Of a DNA stretch of 64,000 bases, positions 1 through 10,283 are shown one piece after another. Numbering within the stretch: the stretch's first letter is position 1; each line of letters opens with the position of its first letter. The DNA is from Halichondria panicea (taxonomy: Eukaryota > Porifera > Demospongiae > Suberitida > Halichondriidae), in NCBI RefSeq assembly GCF_963675165.1, contig NC_087384.1, forward strand, positions 855,001 to 919,000, read 5' to 3'. The position numbers and the translations under genes are program-made. Below the pieces are notes generated by a model. It was not told the DNA's origin. It did no database searches and was given only the letters and a program-made list of their open reading frames with translations.

Positions 1-2447
1 GCACAACAACAAAGGGAGGAAGTGGAGCACTAACAATGAGAATTGTTAGAAAAGAGTATGATATCAACATCAACATCAAATCATGGTTAAGGTAGTAGTA
101 AAATTAATATTACATAACGTAAGGTGTTAATAAGGTTCTAATAAATGTTAATTTAAAGTAAGGTACATTGAGCGTGAACATACCGCCGGCCAAGACCGGA
201 TGGTCTTACAAAACAAAGAGGTGAGGAGTGTTCAATTGTCAAATTGTTCATCATTCGGCAGGATTACTGCGAGTTTGGTTATTGGCCGAGTATAGGTTCC
301 GTTAGTGGTTCTAATCGTTGCCACGCGTACTAAATTGTCTTTTCCTGGGTGAACTTCGATTACGCGGGCGAGAGGCCATTTGGTAGATATTAGAGAATCT
401 TCATGGATTACAACTAAATCACCAGGTTGAATGTTTCGAGTGGGGTGCCGCCATTTGTTAAAGCGTCCAAGTTGGGAGATGTATTCTAAGGACCATCACT
501 TCCAGAAGTGTCTGAGTAGAGACTTGCACAGCTGCCAACGCTTGAGGAGGGAGGTGCATCCTGTGGGGGTGACTTCTGGGAGAGCTGTCAGTGGCTTCCC
601 GATGAGGAAATGACCAGGTGTGAGAGCTTCAATTCCATCATCATCATTAGGGAGTGGAATGAGAGGTCGACTATTGAGGCAAGCTTCAATTTGGGTCAAG
701 AGGGTGGAAAGTTCTTCATACGTCAATTTTACATCACCTAGAATTCGTCTCAAATGAGTCTTTGTAGATTTGACTGCTGCTTCCCAGATGCCGCCAAAGT
801 GAGGTGCGTGCTGGGGAATGAACTTCCAGGTAATCTTCTTAACACTGAGGTAGTGACTGACATTTTCTTGAGTGGATTGGATTTGTAGGAATTGGTAGAG
901 ATCTTTGAGTTCTCGAGCAGCTCCAACGAAGTTTGTGCCGTTATCACTCCAAATGAGCGAGGGGAGGCCGCGTCGAGAGATGAGGCGTTTCAGATACGCA
1001 ATAAATGCGTCTGAGGTGAGGTCAGTTACTAATTCAAGATGGACTGCCTTCACTATTAGAGAAACAAACACACAGATGTAGGCTTTGACTACTGTGGGTT
1101 TACGAACGTGTCCATATTTGATCATCAAAGGACCCAGCATAGTCGACGCCGACTTTGTCAAAGACTGAGCCAGGTGTGATCCTTTCGATAGGGAGTTGTC
1201 CAAGCATCTGAGGTTTGGGTCTTTCTGTGTACCTGCGGCAAATAATGCATTTCCTAGCAACTGATCTGACTACCTTACGTCCACCAACAATGTGATAACG
1301 TCTGGATAGGGAGGCAGAGAGTAGAGTAGGACCTGCATGTAGTAGTCGCTGGTGTTCATGTCGTATCATCAAGTGGGTGAGAGGATGTTTTCCATGTAAA
1401 ATGGCTGGGTGTCGAGACTGATAGTTGGAGGTTTGAGAAAGTTGTTTTCTACCACCTACTCTGAGAATAAATTATCAGAATCATCAATAAAATTAATGGT
1501 TGCAGAGACAATAGTGAACTGGAGTTGGAGAGAGTTTGTTTTCTTTGGAGTGAATCCAGGTCAGCTGCGAAGTGAGTTGCTTGAATAACCTTGATCCAGT
1601 AATTTTCTGCTGCTTGCAATTCAGTGGTTGTGAGATGAGTCTTGATCCGTTCTGCTATGTTCTTGGTTTGAGAATTTCGATTGAAACAAATGGTCCAAGC
1701 AGTAACACGTTTCAAGGAGTCATAATTTGAAAATCGATCCATAGGGATGATGGGTGTGAGATCTTGAGTGAGTACAAGTAGTGACACTTCTTTTTCATCA
1801 ATTTCAGGTTTGTTTGGAGGGAGAGGTAGTCTTTCAGGCCAATTAGTTGGTGGTTCTTTAAGCCAAGTGGGTCCATTCCACCAGAGAGAGTGGCCAAGGA
1901 GTTCTGAGGGGTAGAGTCCTCTTGAGGCACAGTCAGCTGGGTTGTCAGCTGAGCGAACATGTCTCCATTTGTCAGGAGGGATGAGGTCGACTATGGTTGA
2001 GATTCTGTTTCCAACATATGTCTTGTAGCGTCTGACTTCCATCCAGCCAATTTAGTACAATTGTGCTGTCGGTCCAAGAATGTGTGAGTGAGAGGGGAAT
2101 ATCGAGTACTTGTCTGATATGATGGATAAGTCGAGCCAGTAGTTGAGCTCCACAGAGCTCTAGGCGAGGGATAGTTAGCCGCTTGATAGGTGCCACCTTG
2201 CTCTTAGACATCACCAAAGCAATGTTAAAGGTGTCTGTGATGCGTAGATAGACTACAGCTGCATAAGCAAATTCAGAAGCGTCCGAGAAACCATGGATTT
2301 CTGTGGAGAAGGGTTTGGACTTCTTGTCAAAGTAGCATCGGGGAATGGGTATCTGTGAGAGTAGGTGCAGTTCTGTTCTCCATTGTAGCCAGGCATCATG
2401 GACATGTTCAGGCACAGAGTCATCCCAGTCAACCTTTAGCTCCCATA
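1..2447 (-). mobile_element. BEL/Pao-type LTR retrotransposon relic, main part
   Basis: Minus-strand frames carry a retroelement polymerase end typical of the BEL/Pao family. An integrase core (about 500-1260) includes a WSDNGTNFVGA motif, and further integrase and linker sequence lies toward about 1400. An RNase H-like stretch covers about 1450-2415, and a basic C-terminal integrase extension about 235-490. The element is degraded, with several breaks in its frames, and is cut by a DNA transposon at 2448. No second LTR can be recognised, so its outer boundary on the left is unknown. I treat it as a fossil of moderate age. Family assignment rests on the integrase and on the order of the parts. 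Confidence 0.8.
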
Positions 2448-4135
2448 CACTGTTAAAAACGGTGTGTTGAATAGCACACTACTTTTCACAGGTAATTTTT
2501 AGTGTGTGTTAATGTGCACACCTGTGCATATCTGTGTTCACTGACACTCAATTGTGTGTAATAGAACACTCAACTGCACAGTGTGTAACTGAACACTCCT
2601 GACATTCATCTATGGACAAAATTAGTTTAAGTACAAGGTGCTAATGTTAAAGAATTTTACTCAATGACATCGCTCTAAAATCTCATTGGTTAGTTTGTAG
2701 TTTTCTCACTTCACTGCCACATGTTTCTCTTTGAAACTCAAGAGAACCAGCTTGGAGAAGTTGGAGCTAGCTGAAGCAACAACTTGATCTAGTCTAGATA
2801 TATAATGATATAATAGTATCTACCAGTTCTCCAAGGTCTTTTGGTCAAAGAGAGATCAATCCAGCACCCAAGGACGCGAGGACACGGGTGTATCAAAGCA
2901 AGACAGCTGTACATATAGCCAGGAGTACTCAGTCCTGATAATAGCAGCCATGTAAGTCATTTGTTATACACTATAGCTTAATAAAGGTTTATCTTAATCT
3001 TTTTACACAGGGAGCTCGTCTACATGTCTATGCCAGTGAATAAGAACCAAGAACAATGTCAATTCTTGATGTGAGTATAATTATATACATGTACCGTATT
3101 CACCCGAATTACCGGGACACAATTTTAAAAATAATTATGGCTTGCAGTGTCCCTTGAAGAAAAATTACGTTAAAGTCGAAGTGTCCCTTGTATTAGGGTG
3201 TCCCGTAGTAATTAGAACGAATATTTTCACATTTAAGGTACGTACGTGGCCTCGATTCTAGTAGAATCCAGTAAGAGTTTTGAGTCTCTACCGAGCTGAC
3301 GTTAGGGGCAAACTGTGTTGAGAATGACTAGACTATCTAGATCCGTTCCTTTGCCTACCCCTAATTCTTGCTGATTATTGTGTCTAGGAGTTTCTCCACT
3401 AAGCAATGAGCAGCCCCTCCCCTTCTAGTCACGCTCCCGCATTCCGCATGCTCTTTTTCGTTCTAATTAGATCGGGACGTCTAAAATATTTACATTTCCT
3501 GTTGTTCGTTAATATAGAGTGAAAAAAATTACCTAAGTTCGAATTGTCCCTTAGAATAGAGTGTCCCGGTAATTCGGGTAAATACGGTATACACGTACTG
3601 AATATTTCTCTGTCTAATTATTATTATGATGCCTATAAATGTATTCATCCAGGCTGAAGAATGTGGAGACAAACATGAAGAGCCCATGCAGTATCCGTCA
3701 GACTGCTTCAGCAAAGAAAGTTCTTCAATTATGTGACTTTGTACAAAACTTGGTATAATTATACTGCTTAGGTTTCACTATATATGTACGTTACATTGTT
3801 TTTTTCTTGTGTTTTATCAACCATTATACATACGTGTACTCTAATGTTTCATTACTGCTAATAATTATTTTAATTGATCAGATGATTGTGTAATTGTTAA
3901 ATGCATGCCATGCATATAGGCACGCTTTGGCATGTAAGGCTAGCACACTAAGGGTGTTGCTTTACATTCATTATGTGCAGTAGAGCACACCACAGCAGTG
4001 TCCCTGAACACTCTTGAAATGTGTTAAACAGCACTCTTCATAGGTGTGTTGTGTAGCACCCTAAAGTAGGTAAAACTTAAACAGTCATCCCAACGCCCCA
4101 AAAGTGTGTTAATCAACACATCATTTTTAACAGTG
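2448..4135. mobile_element. Non-autonomous TA-flanked DNA transposon inside the BEL relic
   Basis: The ends are inverted repeats. The left end starts CACTGTTAAAAACGGTGTG and the right end, read on the other strand, starts CACTGTTAAAAATGATGTG. TA dinucleotides flank both ends (2446-2447 and 4136-4137), as expected for a Tc1/mariner-type target duplication. The element is about 1.69 kb and has no transposase frame. Copies of a GTGTGTTnn(C)AACAC-like word recur near both ends. BEL coding sequence stops at one side and resumes at the other, so this is a later insertion. A 67-bp relative with the same CACTG ends lies at 54456-54522. Confidence 0.8.
3092..3589. mobile_element. MITE with CCGTATTCACCCGAATTACC ends, nested
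   Basis: A segment of about 0.5 kb is bounded by near-perfect 29-bp inverted repeats: the left arm reads CCGTATTCACCCGAATTACC and the right arm ends GGTAATTCGGGTAAATACGG. TA flanks each end. It has no coding frame. It sits inside the 2448-4135 element, which sits inside the BEL relic, giving three layers of insertion. A half copy of a related CGGACAC-rich family begins at 46143. Confidence 0.8.
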
Positions 4136-4525
4136 TAGCTGCTGCATGAGAATCTTGGCCTTGATAGTAGAGGGAGAAAACCAACCTAGGGCATCAAAAA
4201 TCTTGGCAACATCTGAGACAAGACCACGTTTTGTCAGAGTTTCCAGTGGTGTATAGGAGAAGGTACAGACAGTTTGAAACAATCCTTGGGAGCATTCCAT
4301 TGAATTCCAAGTGTCTTTGTGTATTCTTCCGTCGAGGGCATTTCTTGAATAGACTTGGGGTCTTTGAGGTTTGCTGGCAAGTGCTGGATAGCTCGTAGAT
4401 CGCTAGAGTTCCACTTTCTTAGAAGAAATCCTCCTGCAGAGAATAAGTCCTGGAGTTGCCGTTGAAGCTCAATAGCTTCTTGAACAGTATCAGCTCCTGT
4501 GAGAACATACAAGAGTCAGTATACT
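4136..4525 (-). mobile_element. BEL/Pao-type relic, second part (reverse transcriptase region)
   Basis: BEL-type reverse transcriptase sequence continues on the minus strand beyond the inserted DNA transposon, with a recognisable stretch at about 4234-4512 (TLGIQWNAP motif). It is the upstream part of the same relic as 1-2447. It ends abruptly near 4525, where the sequence changes to a decayed copy of the receptor-cassette 3' flank. No LTR or gag part is seen. The piece is a broken fossil. Confidence 0.7.
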
Positions 4526-4534
4526 GTTGCAAGT

Positions 4535-4790
4535 AGACAGGTTTCCATTTAAACATTTTGTCGAGTGTTTGCATACACATAATTCAGTCAACAAGTCTAT
4601 ACACATGCATAGTATACTGTATACCTAATTTGCAGTTCGTACCATGCACAGTCATATGACACAGGCTATAATAATTATGAAAATAAAACAGGATGTGCTC
4701 TAAACACAGATGTCAATTTTGTGTCTCTTGACTGATTAGTAATTGAAGTGCTTAATGTATAGTACCATGCACTAATTATATTGGCCAATT
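4535..4790 (-). pseudogene. Decayed copy of B-gene 3' flank and smoothelin-like last exon (cassette 0 relic)
   Basis: This stretch aligns by eye with 60670-60920, the region after B3 that ends in the last exon of the smoothelin-like gene. Shared landmarks in order are a CATTTAAACATT word, an ACATAATTCAG word, an AAAATAAAACAGGATG word, an AACACAGATGTCAATT-like word, and a GACTGATTAG..TTGAAGTGCT word at the exon's stop codon. It is more diverged than the copy behind B1, and the exon part is no longer readable. It implies a still older receptor cassette to the left, now replaced by the BEL relic. Confidence 0.6.
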
Positions 4791-5655
4791 ATTAGTATCT
4801 CCTGCATGCCCCCCCCCCCCATACAGTGACCTTCATGCATGTTCAGCTTCTATACTATACAGATTACTGACTGATCATGCAATTGTTTTCACCCACCCCA
4901 CCCCCTATACATGCAGGGCATGATCCATGAAGGATAATTTGCTACATGCAGGTATACTCTTACTCCAGTGATGTTGGCAGTTCACAGCCACCGAGCGACC
5001 TTCTTTCTCCAACATTGTCAGTTTACTGTCAAAAATGTATATAATGTATCCAGTAAGCAATTAACTTGACATAATTATATCATACACAGAAGTTAAGATA
5101 CAATGAATGACATAGCTAATTATAATACCCTTGGGCATTATGTTGCTCCAGTGCAATATGGCATGTTGCAACCGTGCTGGGCAATAACTAATCCTACGTA
5201 GTGCATGGTATAAAGTTGGGACTATTATTATACAAGCACACACTATATATAATTATTCAGTCTTCGGCATTAGGATGCTCATGATTTGCTTCCACCTCTT
5301 CCACCAAATACTACAAAAAATCAGTTATATACACATGTCTATATATAATTATATTGATGCATATAATATATACCAAAAGATTCCTCTAGCTCGGCAGACT
5401 CCAGACCAATATATACATTACGCACACTATGGGCAAATTTTTGATGCTCAACCTTGGTAGAATTCTAACCTTCAGTCTCAACACAGTTTGAACCTTCAAT
5501 CTTGGTAGAGCCCAAAAATTTGTACGATTTGGCGTTATGCTAATGCCTCTCGCCATGTTTTTGCTTTTGCTCAAAAGTATTATAGAGTGTTATATTAGTT
5601 TCTTTATATTAAAGTTAGCTTATCTATATAAAGTCACTGAGAAGAAAAGACTTAT
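4791..5655. other. Non-coding spacer
   Basis: No credible gene is visible. It contains a C10 run near 4810. A segment at about 4958-5030 (GTTGGCAGTTCACAGCCACC) is clearly related to 16297-16380, again behind a copy of the smoothelin-like exon, so the inter-cassette spacer was also duplicated. A short ATGCTAATGCCTCTCGCC repeat at about 5537 recurs near 13080. Confidence 0.6.
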
Positions 5656-5659
5656 TAAC

Positions 5660-6165
5660 CCAAGGCGCGTGGGCGGCCACGGGTTATAGTAGTCTGTCTG
5701 TTTGTTAACCCGAGGCGCGTGGGCGGCCACGGGTATAGTAGTCTGTTGGTCTGTTACCCGAGGTGCGCGTGGGCGGCCACGGGTATAGTAGTCTGTCTGT
5801 TTGTTAACCTGAGGCGCGTGGGCGGCCACGGGTATAGTAGTCTGTTGGTTTGTTTGTTACCTGAGGCGCGCGTGGGCGGCCACGGGTATAGTAGTCTGTT
5901 GGTCTGTTTGTTACCCGAGGCGCGCGTGGGCGGCCACGGGTATAGTAGTCCGTTGGTCTGTTTATTACCTGAGGCGCGTGGGCGGCCACGGGTATAGTAG
6001 TCTGTTGGTTTGTTACCCGAGGCGCGCGTGGGCGGCCACGGGTATAGTAGTCTGTTGGTTTGTTACCCGAGGCGCGTGGGCGGCCACGGGTATAGTAGTC
6101 TGTTGGTTTGTTACCCGAGGCGCGCGTGGGCGGCCACGGGTATAGTAGTATGTTGGTCTGTTTGT
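5660..6165. repeat. GC-rich minisatellite, units of about 50-66 bp
   Basis: About nine head-to-tail units carry the core GCGTGGGCGGCCACGGGTAT followed by AGTAGTCTGTTGGT and a TTTGTTAC(C)CGAGGCGC spacer. Unit length varies through the number of TTTG or GTCTG steps. It grades into a (TTTG)n tract at about 6160-6190. One isolated unit recurs at about 6853-6890 inside the following tandem array. Long frames such as RPRAPRVT repeats on either strand are by-products of the tandem structure. Confidence 0.9.
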
Positions 6166-6188
6166 TTGTTTGTTTGTTTGTTTGTTTG

Positions 6189-9100
6189 TCACAGGTATAT
6201 CTACTCACCTGGATGCCACAGCACTGCGTTTACAGCATGGATAGCCTTCACACAACAATATCTTGGTTTAAATAGTGACAGATTGTGATGTTAAAGCTTC
6301 TTTGTCGAGCAAAAGCTAAGAAGCTTGAACAAGCTTGTGACTGGGTCTGCTTACCTGGATGCTCTAGCACTGCGTTTACAGCATGGGTAGCCTCCACATA
6401 ACAAGTCAGTACTTCTAATAGTGGCAGCTTTCGGTGTTAAAGCTTCTTTGTCTAATAAAAGCGAGCAAAATGTAGCTTGAACAGAACTTGCACATGCGTT
6501 ACTTATAACTGAAGTGATCCTGTACCAGGTCCAGAAACAATGGAACAGGGTCACTAAAGTAGAAAGCTTGCTTTAGCTGACTGGGATCCATGCAGGACCT
6601 GGAGCCATACTTCTCTAAGACTCCAGGCTTCTTTGCTGTGATCCTAATCCACAGTGCATATTATCTATAGTACTACTTGTTCTCAAATGTTTCAGCATGC
6701 CTCCAGTCTGGTTTAGTTTTATTGCTCCTGAGTTGCTGTGCAAGTCATGCATGATGATGATAACAACATCACTATATGCACTGCATTATATCAGTCTTTT
6801 GGTTTCATGTCACCAGCCGAGGGTTTGCACTTTAGTGCTCTAGTTTGTTTGTTACCCGAGGCGCGTGGGCGGCCACGGGTATAGTAGTCTGTTGGTTTGT
6901 TTGTTTGTCTGTTTGTTTGTTTGTCACAGGTATATCTACTCACCTGGATGTCACAGCACTGCGTTTACAGCATGGATAGCCTTCACACAACAAAATCTTG
7001 ATTTAAATAGTGGCAGATTTTGCTGTTAAAGCTTCTTTGTTGAGCAAAAGCTAAGAAGCTTGTGACTAGGTCTGCTTACCTGGATGCTCTAGCACTGCGT
7101 TTACAGCATGAGTAGCCTCCACACAACAAGTTAGTACTTTTGATAGTGGCAGCTTTCGGTGTTAAAGCTCCTTTGTCTAATAAAAGCGAGCAAAATGTAG
7201 CTTGAACAGAACTTGCACATGTGTTACTTATAACTGAAGTGATCCTGTACCAAGAACGATGGAACAGGGTCACTAAAGTAGAAAGCTGTATATACCAGGA
7301 ACAATGGAACAGGGTCACTAAAGTAGAAGCTTGAATTATAGCTCCTGCTGCTGACTGGGATCCTACTCCATGCAGAACCTGGAGCCATACTTCTCTGAGA
7401 CTCCAGGCTTCTTTACTGTGATCCTAATCCACTAATCCACAGTGCATATATCTATAGTACCACTACCTGTTCTCAAATGTTTCAGCATGCCTCCAGTCTG
7501 GTTTAGTTTTATTGCTCCTGAGTTGCTGTGCAAGTCATACGTACAACATCACTATATGCACTGCATTATATTTCTGGTTTCTTTTTAATCATGTCACCAG
7601 CCGAGGGTTTGCACTTTAGTGCTCTAGTTTGTTTGTTTGTTTGTTTGTCTGTTTGTCACGAGTATATCTACTCACCTGGATGCCATAGCGCTGCGTTTGC
7701 AGCATAGGTAGCCTTCACAGAACAATATCTTGATTTAAATAGTGGCAGATTTTGATGTTAAAGCTTCTTTGTCGAGCAAAAGCTAAGAAGCTTGAATAAG
7801 CTTGTGACTAGGTCTGCTTACCTGGATGTTCTAGCACTGCGTTTACAGCATGAGTAGCCTCCACACAACAAGTTAGTACTTTTGATAGTGGCAGCTTTCG
7901 GTGTTAAAGCTCCTTTGTCTAATAAAAGCGAGCAAAATGTAGCTTGAACAGAACTTACACATGCGTTACTTATAACTGAAGTGATCCTGTACCAAGAACG
8001 ATGGAACAGGGTCACTAAAGTAGAAAACTGTATATACCAGGAACATGGAACACTAAAGTAGAAGCTTGAATTATAGCTCCTGCTGCTGACTAGGATCCTA
8101 CTCCATGCAGAACCTGGAGCCATACTTCTCTGAGACTCCAGGCTTCTTTACTGTGATCCTAATCCACAGTGCATATATCTCAAATGTTTCAGCATGCCTC
8201 CAGTCTGGTTTAGTTTTATTGCTCCTGAGTTGCTGTGCAAGTCATACATGATAACAACATCACTACATGCACTGCATTATATTTCTGGTTTCTTTATAAT
8301 CATGTCACCAGCCGAGGGTTTGCACTTTAGTGCTCTAGTTTGTTTGTTTGTCTGTTTGTCACTAGTATATCTACTCACCTGGATGCCATAGCGCTGCGTT
8401 TGCAGCATAGGTAGCCTTCACATAACAATATCTTGGTTTAAATAGTGGCAGATTTTGATGTTAAAGCTTCTTTGTCGAGCAAAAGCTAAGAAGCTTGAAT
8501 AAGCTTGTGACTAGGTCTGCTTACCTGGATGTTCTAGCACTGCGTTTACAGCATGAGTAGCCTCCACACAACAAGTTAGTACTTTTGATAGTGGCAGCTT
8601 TCGGTGTTAAAGCTTCTTTGTCTAATAAAAGCGAGCAAAATGTAGCTTGAACAGAACTTGCACATGTGTTACTTATAACTGAAGTGATCCTGTACCAAGA
8701 ACGATGGAACAGGGTCACTAAAGTAGAAAGCTGTATATACCAGGAACAATGGAACAGGGTCACTAAAGTAGAAGCTTGAATTATAGCTCCTGCTGCTGAC
8801 TGGGATCCTACTCCATGCAGAACCTGGAGCCATACTTTTCTGAGACTCCAGGCTTCTTTACTGTGATCCTAATCCACAGTGCATATATCTATAGTACCAC
8901 TACCTGTTCTCAAATGTTCTGAGTTGCTGTGCAAGTCATACATGATAACAACATCACTATATGCACTGCATTATATTTCTGGTTTCTTTATAATCATGTC
9001 ACCAGCCGAGGGTTTGCACTTTAGTGCTCTAGTTTGTTTGTCTGTTTGTTTGTCACAGGTATATCTACTCACCTGGGTACCACAGCACTGCGTTTACAGC

Positions 9101-9297
9101 ATGGATAGCCTTCACACAACAATATCTTGCTTTAAATAGTGGCAGATTTTGATGTTAAAGCTTCTTTGTCGAGCAAAAGCTAAGAAGCTTGAACAAGCTT
9201 GTGACTAGGTCGGATGTTCTAGCACTGCGTTTACAGCATGAGTAGCCTCCACACAACAAGTTAGTACTTTGGATAGTGGCAGCTTTCGGTGTTAAGG
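6189..9297. repeat. Tandem array of about 0.7-kb units (five copies)
   Basis: Five head-to-tail units begin with TCACAGGTATATCTACTCAC or close variants at 6189, 6924, 7656, 8359 and 9053, so spacings are 735, 732, 703 and 694 bp. Each unit contains two internal GCACTGCGTTTACAGCATG-like blocks, an AAGCTTCTTTGTCGAGCAAAAGC block, a GGATCCTACTCCATGCAGAACC block and an ATGTCACCAGCCGAGGG block, then a (TTTG)n tract. The last unit is cut at about 9297. Repeated 80-100-residue minus-strand frames are present but drift between copies, so I do not call a gene. Diverged pieces also occur in B1 (13903-13939) and at 61880-62200. Confidence 0.9.
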
Positions 9298-9306
9298 TAT
9301 AGCCAG

Positions 9307-9680
9307 CGATCCGATTACGGCAGATGTTTTTAATATATCTGATGATAGATCTTGATTAGTGCTCTCTAGTGGTGGTCTTGGATTTCCCCAGTGCCTTGCT
9401 TGGTTCTCTAGATATGAAGGCCGAAAGTAGCTGGGCGTGGTCTGGCGAGTGGGTAAAAGGTGCTAGGTATGACCCTTTACCCACTCGCCAGACCACGCCC
9501 AGCTACTTTCGGCCTTCATATCCCTTTTACCCACTCGCCAGACCACGCCCAGCTACTTTCGGCCTTCATATCTAGAGAACCAAGCAAGGCACTGGGGAAA
9601 TCCAAGACCACCACTAGAGAGCACTAAATCAAGATCTATCATCAGATATATTAAAAACATCTGCCGTAATCGGATCGCTG
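9307..9680. mobile_element. Foldback element with arms of about 165 bp
   Basis: The left arm (from AGCGATCCGATTACGGCAGA) and right arm (ending TCTGCCGTAATCGGATCGCT) are near-perfect inverted copies over about 165 bp. The centre contains a direct repeat of a block of about 47 bp (ACCCACTCGCCAGACCACGC...), so the hairpin loop is itself partly duplicated. There is no transposase. It lies between the end of the 0.7-kb tandem array and the lone first exon of a lost C gene, close to the point where the rest of that gene disappeared. Confidence 0.85.
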
Positions 9681-9721
9681 CTTTCACCAGTCTGGGATTT
9701 CACTAGTCTGGGATAACTAAC

Positions 9722-9809
9722 CAAAGCGATCCTGTCTAGAGGAACTTATGTTCAGCAATTGCAGCAGTACCATCATCACTTTCACAATCAGGTAGCAAGT
9801 AACCGACAT
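9722..9809 (-). pseudogene. Orphan signal-peptide exon of a C-family receptor (C0 remnant)
   Basis: Read on the minus strand, ATG at 9809 opens an 88-bp exon coding for a hydrophobic leader (core VKVMMVLLQLLNISSS) and ending in phase 1 at a GTTAGT donor. It matches exon 1 of C1 (19836-19737, ending AATG|GTTAGT) and exon 1 of C2 (55710-55638) in sequence, phase and position 475 bp upstream of an A gene. No C-type Ig, FN3 or membrane exon follows; the space is filled by the foldback element and the tandem array. The leader exon is intact while the rest of the gene is gone. It could still be transcribed from the shared promoter. Confidence 0.8.
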
Positions 9810-10283
9810 CATAATAATATAACATGCACCGCTTTGACCATAGATAGTGTGACTGTCTATACAGAGAGGATTCGTGATGAGCTGACTTACGGCCTGGAAT
9901 CGAGGCTAGAGTGTATCATTTGTAGCCTTTATAGCTTTAGTATAATTTTCTTTAGGCTAGTTAGTACAGTAGTGCATGGACATCATGAGACCATATAGAG
10001 ATAGAACATTATACGGTCCTTCACATGTATGACATGTGCACATGGCTATGAATCAAGACGGCATGTGTGGGATGTGTGCATGAATGCATGAATATAACAT
10101 TTATGCTCCCCGTACACATTATAACAACACATGATTTCACTTAATACCAATGATTTTACTCTGCACATATATTATCGTAGCTTCGAAGCAGCAGATAGAC
10201 TGTCAGTCTCGTGAATTCTAATAAATGGACAGCATAATAGTTACTAGATCTATTAGCTCTCTGTCAGTGTCACTATAGAAAGT
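9810..10283. promoter_or_regulatory. Putative bidirectional promoter region, cassette 1
   Basis: This is the 474-bp interval between the start codons of the C0 remnant (minus) and A1 (plus). It contains TCATGAGAC (9983-9991), the reverse complement of GTCTCATGA, a word also present in the two sister intervals. A CATGTGTGGGATGTGTGCATG-like block at about 10060 resembles one at about 20090. Promoter function is inferred from head-to-head geometry and shared words only. Confidence 0.5.

Noticed and set aside
5719-6288. Repetitive frames (GGHGYSSLLVC and RPRAPRVT repeats) as a secreted or collagen-like protein
   Set aside because: They arise from the minisatellite on both strands at once and change frame with unit length.
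6351-8763. Repeated minus-strand frame MTLFHCSWY... in the 0.7-kb tandem units
   Set aside because: Length and ends vary between units, with no known domain and no splice support; it is better explained by tandem repetition.
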